A stretch of DNA of 64,000 nt, from assembly GCA_947038195.1 (NCBI GenBank), contig CAMQVI010000002.1, positions 1 to 64,000 of the forward strand, in the 5' to 3' direction. The notes beneath the pieces were generated by a model, which was not told the DNA's origin, ran no database searches, and was given only the letters and a program-made list of their open reading frames with translations. Below are positions 59,566 through 64,000 of this stretch, in pieces (within the stretch, counting starts at the first letter, position 1; every line of letters begins with the position of its first letter). The DNA is from an uncultured Brevinema sp. GTDB lineage: Bacteria > Spirochaetota > Brevinematia > Brevinematales > Brevinemataceae. A program made the position numbers and the translations under genes.

Positions 59566-59820
59566 CTATTCAGCGTGATAAGCTTCTAGAATAGCACTTT
59601 GCATACGATCACGGAATTCAGAGTTAATAGGATGTGCAACATCTTTTAGCTCTCCGCTACGTGTTTTACGAGAAGGCATAGCAATAAACAATCCTTCACG
59701 ACCATCGATGATTTTGATATTATGAATAACAAAATTATCATCAAAAGTAATAGAAGCGTAAGCTTGAAGCTTGTTAGCATCCCCTTCTACCTTTTTAATA
59801 CGGATATCTGTGATTTCCAT
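59566..59820 (-). CDS. spoVG: SpoVG-family nucleic-acid-binding regulator
   Basis: The 84-residue protein matches SpoVG: MEITDIRIKKVEG, LQAYASITFDDNFVIHNIKIIDGREGLFIAMPSRKTRSGELKDVAHPINSEFRDRM. In Borrelia and others it binds DNA and RNA and affects gene expression and cell envelope traits. The ORF track starts at 59838, but a perfect GGAGG (aGGAGGttactATG) points to ATG 59820. It follows ispE as in Bacillus and Listeria, and the tRNA-Gln gene follows. Confidence 0.95.
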   Translation of the reverse strand: MEITDIRIKKVEGDANKLQAYASITFDDNFVIHNIKIIDGREGLFIAMPSRKTRSGELKDVAHPINSEFRDRMQSAILEAYHAE

Positions 59821-59859
59821 AGTAACCTCCTGCCACATACCTAATAAACAAGGTAATGG

Positions 59860-60717
59860 TCAAAAATGTGTAATATAAGCAGAACATGGATTAACATGTC
59901 CCAATAATTTATGAGCCTTATCCAAGTTTACTCTCTTCTCATAAAGAAGGATGAAGCTTGAACCACTCCCACTCATAAACATTACGTCAGGCAATAATTT
60001 CTCTCGGAATATTTGGCTTATATAAAATAACTCTGAGCTAATATCTTCTAACTTGCTATTGAATATATTATAGTTTATTTTCTTTACGATGTCAATATCC
60101 CACAAAGATTTTTTTAAAAAATCAGCATCATTTAAATGAATCTTGGGAGAAGTTACATAAGGAGCTATTTTTTGGAAGGCTTCTTTTGTTGAAATAGAAA
60201 TATTAGGGTAAATAATTAAGGCAGATAAGCCTTTTTTAAATTTATTTTCTAGAGGAGTTATTTTTTCACCTTTTCCTGTGACAAGAGCTATCCCCCCATA
60301 GAGAAAAAAAGGAACATCGCTTCCTATTTTTTGAGCGATCTCTAGGCAGTCTTGCACATTAATGGTATAACGATGAGCCAACCATTTAAGTAAAGCTCCA
60401 GCGTCTCCAGAACCCCCACCCAATCCAGCTCCCATAGGTACGTTTTTATCAATTTCTATTGTAAAAGAATCTTGTATATTAAATTGTTCTTTAAACAATC
60501 TCAAAGCTTTAGATACAGTGTTTTCTTTTTCTATATTTTCTCTGTTGTTATTGAAAATAATAGAATCTTGTTCCGATTGAGTAATTCTAAAATCATCCCC
60601 CCAAGGAATTTCAACAAAAATACTTTCTAAAAAATGGTAGCCATCTTTAGGGTCTTTGGCTATCAAATCTAGGTATAAATTAAATTTAGAAATAGAGGTA
60701 AATTGATCTAAGAGCAT
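59860..60717 (-). CDS. ispE: 4-diphosphocytidyl-2-C-methyl-D-erythritol kinase
   Basis: The 285-residue GHMP kinase phosphorylates CDP-ME in the isoprenoid pathway. The motifs are SKFNLYLDLIAKDPKDGYHFLESIFVEI, the ATP-binding loop VPMGAGLGGGSGDAGALLKWL, SDVPFFLYGGIALVTGKGE and the C-terminal MSGSGSSFILLY. Its start ATG overlaps the lolD stop by one base. It is followed by spoVG. Confidence 0.95.
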   Translation of the reverse strand: MLLDQFTSISKFNLYLDLIAKDPKDGYHFLESIFVEIPWGDDFRITQSEQDSIIFNNNRENIEKENTVSKALRLFKEQFNIQDSFTIEIDKNVPMGAGLGGGSGDAGALLKWLAHRYTINVQDCLEIAQKIGSDVPFFLYGGIALVTGKGEKITPLENKFKKGLSALIIYPNISISTKEAFQKIAPYVTSPKIHLNDADFLKKSLWDIDIVKKINYNIFNSKLEDISSELFYISQIFREKLLPDVMFMSGSGSSFILLYEKRVNLDKAHKLLGHVNPCSAYITHF

Positions 60718-61385
60718 TATTGTACCTCCAAATCATCTATAGTGTATTGGAGGTCACATTTTTGGGCGAACTTTTGGTTGTGGGTAGATAATATGAGAGT
60801 AGCATTTTGTTTTTTGATAATATCAAATAACAGATCCTCTATATTAAGAGCATTTTCTTTGTCTAAAAAACCAGTAGGTTCATCAGCAAAAATAACAAGA
60901 GGCTTATGAACAAGGGCTCTAATAATAGCTAGTCTCTGTTTTTCTCCTCCCGATAATTCGTCTGGTCTATGATTCATCCTATGCCCCATTTTTAGATATT
61001 CAAATAACTCTTTGGTTTCTTCTAAAGTGGTTTTTGTTAGACTTTTAGTGATTCTTAAAGGTAAGAGGGTGTTATCGAGAGCATTTAAATCATTTAATAA
61101 AAAATGATGTTGAAAAACAAAACCAAAATAGGTTGCTCTGAAATGGGCTAGTTTTTCTTCAGAAAGAGCTTGAATATCTTGACCTTGAATAAGTACTTCT
61201 CCCGCACTTGCTTGCTCCAAACCAGAGAGGAGGTATAATAGAGTGGTTTTTCCTCTTCCACTTTCTCCAGTAATGGCTAGAGATTTTCCTTGAGGGATAT
61301 TAAGATTAAGATTTGAAAACACGGAAACACTGCTTTGAGGATGTTCATAAATTTTAGATAAAGAAGTTGCCATTATAATATTCAT
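60717..61385 (-). CDS. lolD: Lipoprotein-releasing ABC transporter ATP-binding protein LolD
   Basis: The 222-residue ATPase has Walker A GESGRGKTTLLYLL, signature DELSGGEKQRLAIIRAL, Walker B VIFADEPTGFLD and a switch His in LSTHNQKFA. GESGRGKTT differs slightly from the usual GxSGSGKS. LolD energises release of lipoproteins from the inner membrane for transport to the outer membrane. It lies 33 nt after lolC and overlaps ispE by one base. AAGGAAT precedes the ATG. MacB-type ATPases are the alternative, but the LolC partner supports LolD. Confidence 0.9.
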   Translation of the reverse strand: MNIIMATSLSKIYEHPQSSVSVFSNLNLNIPQGKSLAITGESGRGKTTLLYLLSGLEQASAGEVLIQGQDIQALSEEKLAHFRATYFGFVFQHHFLLNDLNALDNTLLPLRITKSLTKTTLEETKELFEYLKMGHRMNHRPDELSGGEKQRLAIIRALVHKPLVIFADEPTGFLDKENALNIEDLLFDIIKKQNATLILSTHNQKFAQKCDLQYTIDDLEVQ

Positions 61386-61418
61386 AATATTCCTTTGATT
61401 TTCACATTTTGTTAAATT

Positions 61419-62723
61419 TTAAAAAGCTCTTTTTCTAAGAATTTCAGCAGGTTTAAACTCTTTAGAAATATGAGCAGGATAGAGGGCTGCACATACAGTA
61501 CACAAAATAGCACAAATACTAGAAAAAATAATATCTCCCCATTGGATTAAAACAGGAAATTCTTTAAGATAGTAGACATTTTGATTGAGAAAATTAAAGG
61601 TTCTAGGAGTTTTTTGCTGGAGTATTATGGCTCCTATATAAAGGAAAAAATTGATGATGATTTCTAGTAATTTAATGATATTATTAAATTGCCAACTTAA
61701 AAAAACACCTAATATAACTCCAATAAAGGTAGCGCTAATTCCCAAAAACAATCCTGTCCACATAAAGGACATCATATTTTCTTTTTGGGGCATGCCCAAA
61801 GCTTTGAGGAGGGCGATTTCTTCTCTTTTGTCGGAGACTAAAGCAGTCATAACAGCTAGTATCCCAAAAAAAGCTACAGCAAAAAAGATTAAGAGCAACA
61901 CTTGTATAACTCTTTTTTCATTTTCTAGGGCTAAGAGGGTGTTGAGATTGTCTAATTTCCAAGATTTAAAACGGAAAGGGACAATTTTCTCTAATTTTCT
62001 GATATAAGATTGGGGGTTTTGATAATCTTCTACTCTGATCCCTATAGCTGGGGCATAACCGGGCATACCAAACAGCTCTATAGCATCATCGTAATTAATA
62101 TAAGCTAAGCCTTGATCTAATAAACTGTCGTTAGCAGAAAAAATACCAGAAATTTGAAATCGATATGTGATGGCCCCAAATGTATTATCATAGGTAAGTA
62201 TTTCTACATAGTTACCTACAAAAAGAGCGAGGTTTTGCGCCAAGGTTTCCCCTATAGTAATAGTCCTAGGCTTAGAAAAACTCCACTCTCCATCTTTTAG
62301 TTGGAAATAACGATTGAAAGTAGGGTCCTTGGTTAATTCAGGGGGAAAGGCTTTAAGTACAATGCCTCTTGTGTCATCATAAGATTTAAGGAGAGCTTCA
62401 TTTTGGGTAAAGGGATAAGCGTCTAACACGCCTGGCACAGATTTGATTTTTTGTAGAACTTCTTGATAAGCAGGGACACCACGACCCACTGTGACAAGAG
62501 TAATGTGGGAGTTAGATTCAGCTAATCTTTTAAGATAGCTATGATTTAAGCCATTAGCTAAAGAAAGTATTAATATAGAAGTCGCTACCCCTAGAAGAAT
62601 AGAGGCAAAAGCCAAGCGAGGTAATAATACCACCCCAGGAGAGTCGGATTTAGGAATGAGTCGTCTTAGAGCGAGATATAGAGATAGATTGTTGTTTAGT
62701 AAAGATAGTAATTTATTTTTCAT
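61419..62723 (-). CDS. lolC: Lipoprotein-releasing ABC transporter permease LolC/E
   Basis: The 434-residue protein has the LolC/E layout: a cytoplasmic N-terminus (LYLALRRLIPKS), one membrane segment (about residues 34-57), a large periplasmic domain (about 60-275), then three membrane segments within the FtsX domain (EKRVIQVLLLIFFAVAFFGILAVMTALVSDKREEIALLKALGM, then two more). It works with LolD to extract lipoproteins. A single permease copy is present, so it may form a homodimer. No Shine-Dalgarno site precedes the ATG; a TATAAT lies 6 nt upstream, suggesting a leaderless mRNA. Confidence 0.88.
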   Translation of the reverse strand: MKNKLLSLLNNNLSLYLALRRLIPKSDSPGVVLLPRLAFASILLGVATSILILSLANGLNHSYLKRLAESNSHITLVTVGRGVPAYQEVLQKIKSVPGVLDAYPFTQNEALLKSYDDTRGIVLKAFPPELTKDPTFNRYFQLKDGEWSFSKPRTITIGETLAQNLALFVGNYVEILTYDNTFGAITYRFQISGIFSANDSLLDQGLAYINYDDAIELFGMPGYAPAIGIRVEDYQNPQSYIRKLEKIVPFRFKSWKLDNLNTLLALENEKRVIQVLLLIFFAVAFFGILAVMTALVSDKREEIALLKALGMPQKENMMSFMWTGLFLGISATFIGVILGVFLSWQFNNIIKLLEIIINFFLYIGAIILQQKTPRTFNFLNQNVYYLKEFPVLIQWGDIIFSSICAILCTVCAALYPAHISKEFKPAEILRKRAF

Positions 62724-62729
62724 AGTATA

Positions 62730-62758
62730 ATTATAGTATATCTTTTTGTTTTCTACAA
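62730..62758 (-). promoter_or_regulatory. Promoter abutting lolC (leaderless candidate)
   Basis: On the minus strand, TTGTAG (62758-62753), a 17-bp spacer and TATAAT (62735-62730). The ATG at 62723 begins 7 nt after the -10 box, at the expected transcription start. No ribosome site is present. Confidence 0.5.
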
Positions 62759-62796
62759 AAAATAAAGCCCTCGTGGAGAAGAGGACTTTATTTTTT
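62757..62796 (-). terminator. Terminator after flgF
   Basis: AAAAAATAAAG plus CCTC (62757-62772) pairs with GAGG plus CTTTATTTTTT (62781-62796) around a single mismatch, with loop GTGGAGAA. It lies between flgF and lolC. Confidence 0.8.
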
Positions 62797-62821
62797 ATTA
62801 TAAAAGGTAAAACTTAGAGAC

Positions 62822-63652
62822 CTAAGCCATAACTTTATTGACCACTTGATTTAATAGCTCATCTTCTGTTTGTATTACTTTTTGGCTGGCTTCGTAAAGC
62901 CTTTGTACTTCTATCATTTTAACCATTTCATCAACAGGCTGTACGGTGGATTTTTCTAAAAATCCTTGTAACACTTTAGGGTTTTCTAAGTCTTCTGCTG
63001 CCCCAGAGTATTTAGTTTCTGCATAGAGATGATTTCCCTCTCGCACAAGATAACGGGAGTGTTTGAAGTCGACAATTTTTAGTTTCCCTAAAGATTGTTC
63101 AGGAGCCCATTCATTTCCTGCTAAGGTCGTGAATTCATCAAAAGCCACTGTAGGATTTATAGTGATATTAGCTTCCTTGTCTACTTTGAAGTTGTTACGT
63201 GCTATTTGTAAACGTCCTTCATCCCCTAAGAGATAGTTACCATTGTTATCAACGACATAGCCATCACTAGAAACAGTGAATTTACCATTTCTACCGTAAC
63301 GTATACCCGTAGGTGTTTCTAATGTAAAAAACCCATCTCCTTCCAAAGCAAAATCAAATTCTGCATCTGTTTGAGATAAACTGCCTTGTTCAAATCTGAT
63401 ATAGGATTCGTTATATTCTACACCAGTCCCGATTTTTCCAGCGATAGGAGCTTTATCATAAGAACCAAGAGGAAAGACCACTTGCCCATCATCATTAACA
63501 CGTCTTGCTAACATTTCAGGAAAAGCCTTCATCACAGCTGTTTCTCTTTTATAACCGTCTGTATTAACATTGGATAGGTTTTGTGAGATGGAGTTCATTG
63601 ATTCTTGAAGGGCAATCATCCCACTAGCCCCTGTGTATAATCCTTTTACCAT
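62822..63652 (-). CDS. Flagellar basal-body rod protein FlgF-like
   Basis: The protein of about 276 residues starts with the flagellar rod/hook motif MVKGLYTGASGMIALQESMNSISQNLSNVNTDGYKRE and ends with LEKSTVQPVDEMVKMIEVQRLYEASQKVIQTEDE, the shared FlgF/FlgG/FlgE C-terminal motif. Its length (about 250-280 in this family) and the sequence FEQGSLSQTDAEFDFALEGDGFFTLET fit FlgF or FlhO better than the longer hook protein. It builds the proximal rod of the periplasmic flagellum. The ORF track starts at TTG 63670, but GAGAGGAC precedes ATG 63652. flgG, often next to it, is not seen. Confidence 0.88.
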   Translation of the reverse strand: MVKGLYTGASGMIALQESMNSISQNLSNVNTDGYKRETAVMKAFPEMLARRVNDDGQVVFPLGSYDKAPIAGKIGTGVEYNESYIRFEQGSLSQTDAEFDFALEGDGFFTLETPTGIRYGRNGKFTVSSDGYVVDNNGNYLLGDEGRLQIARNNFKVDKEANITINPTVAFDEFTTLAGNEWAPEQSLGKLKIVDFKHSRYLVREGNHLYAETKYSGAAEDLENPKVLQGFLEKSTVQPVDEMVKMIEVQRLYEASQKVIQTEDELLNQVVNKVMA

Positions 63653-63788
63653 AATAGTCCTCTCTTTCAAAATATAAATTCCCTAATATAAATATCGGAT
63701 TTTATAAAAAAATAATGATATTTTCTCATTTTATTTTAAATAATTCCGAATTTTTTAGAGTATTAATTTAAATAATAGTAGGTATTAT

Positions 63789-64000
63789 ATGAAATCAATC
63801 AATTCTTATCTTCGTCGTTTACGGTATGAAAAAAATGCATCTCCTAATACTATCTCAGCTTATACAAATGACCTTATACATTTTTGTACTTATTTAGGGA
63901 GAGATATTATAGACGCTCAAGAAGAAGAAGTTTTTGATTATTTGGTTTCTTTAAGAGAAGAAGATGGGGACTTATCCACCAAGACGATTGCTCGTAAAAT
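63789..64000 (+). CDS. Tyrosine recombinase XerC/XerD, N-terminal part (3' cut by window edge)
   Basis: The frame is open from ATG 63789 to the window end (about 70 codons). The translation MKSINSYLRRLRYEKNASPNTISAYTNDLIHFCTYL is the SAM-like N-terminal domain of XerC/XerD recombinases, which resolve chromosome dimers. The ribosome site is weak (tAGG). The catalytic domain (R-H-R-Y) lies beyond the window, so XerC, XerD or an integrase cannot be told apart. The ORF track did not list it. Confidence 0.8.
   Translation, partial: MKSINSYLRRLRYEKNASPNTISAYTNDLIHFCTYLGRDIIDAQEEEVFDYLVSLREEDGDLSTKTIARK

Noticed and set aside
63692-63699. Sigma-28 -10 box (TCCGATAT on the minus strand) before flgF
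   Set aside because: No TAAA -35 element at the right distance.
1-64000. Prophage or insertion sequences
   Set aside because: No transposase, phage structural gene, terminal repeats or target-site duplications seen; the only recombinase is a XerC/D-like gene at the right edge.

Overview
The window reads as a chromosome segment of a low-GC spirochaete. The evidence is a periplasmic-flagellum sheath gene (flaA), a flagellar rod gene (flgF-like), V-type ATPase subunits B and D, a DUF2723-like protein, an NHL-type lipoprotein, spoVG, c-di-AMP synthesis genes and scattered MEP isoprenoid genes (dxr, ispD, ispE). The AT-rich codon use, V-type ATPase and MEP pathway fit a Brevinema-like lineage better than Borrelia, Treponema or Leptospira. 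That lineage call is inference from gene content only. I see no prophage, insertion sequence or CRISPR array; almost everything is housekeeping.

Layout. 1-1500: end of a V-ATPase operon (B, D) and a PH-domain gene. 1517-1831: decayed MATE transporter fragment. 1927-4954 (minus): mnmE and yidC, divergent from murA and a permease (5123-7631). 7666-8962: flaA behind a sigma-28-like promoter, a structured 3' region and tRNA-Leu(CAG). 9019-11753: a hydrolase, a ZnuB-type permease and a cation/calcium exchanger. 11750-15979 (minus): unknown tail-anchored protein, dxr, exported propeller/Fn3-like protein. 16125-17641: polyprenyl-phosphate mannosyltransferase-like gene and a membrane protein. 17836-19560 (minus): batD. 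19684-25001: a lipoprotein with a split propeller, a small exported protein, rpsA and a TPR protein. 25085-31276: three tandem MATE transporters, yggS-yggT-yggU and a znuC-like ATPase. 31273-32126 (minus): ECF sigma factor and putative anti-sigma factor. 32178-35667: queA, two tiny ORFs and a Zn/Cd/Pb-type P-type ATPase. 35762-36671: MerR regulator with a 19-bp-spacer promoter. 36759-41298 (minus): SRPBCC protein, EutT-like adenosyltransferase, htrA, ruvC, NHL lipoprotein. 41349-45930 (minus): ddl-ftsQ-ftsA-ftsZ. 46043-56378 (minus): glgA, ispD, secG, PP-loop ATPase, cdaR/cdaA, neuB-like, ftsW, DUF2723-like. 56559-57404 (plus): TyrA-fold protein. 57455-63652 (minus): prs, esterase, tRNA-Gln(TTG), spoVG, ispE, lolD, lolC, flgF. 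63789-end: start of a xerC/D recombinase.

The most striking signal is the leader between queA and the metal P-type ATPase. A 22-residue peptide with 7 cysteines and a near-perfect Shine-Dalgarno site is followed by a 15-residue ORF whose stop overlaps the ATPase Shine-Dalgarno site. One RNA arm, 4 nt after the cysteine ORF stop, can pair perfectly with the start region of the second ORF (10 bp) or with that of the ATPase (12 bp). This has the architecture of a translation-controlled attenuator that could sense metal or cysteine.

Cell-envelope and division genes dominate the rest (murA, ddl, ftsQAZ, ftsW, yidC, secG, lolCD, htrA). Several unknown exported proteins sit among them.
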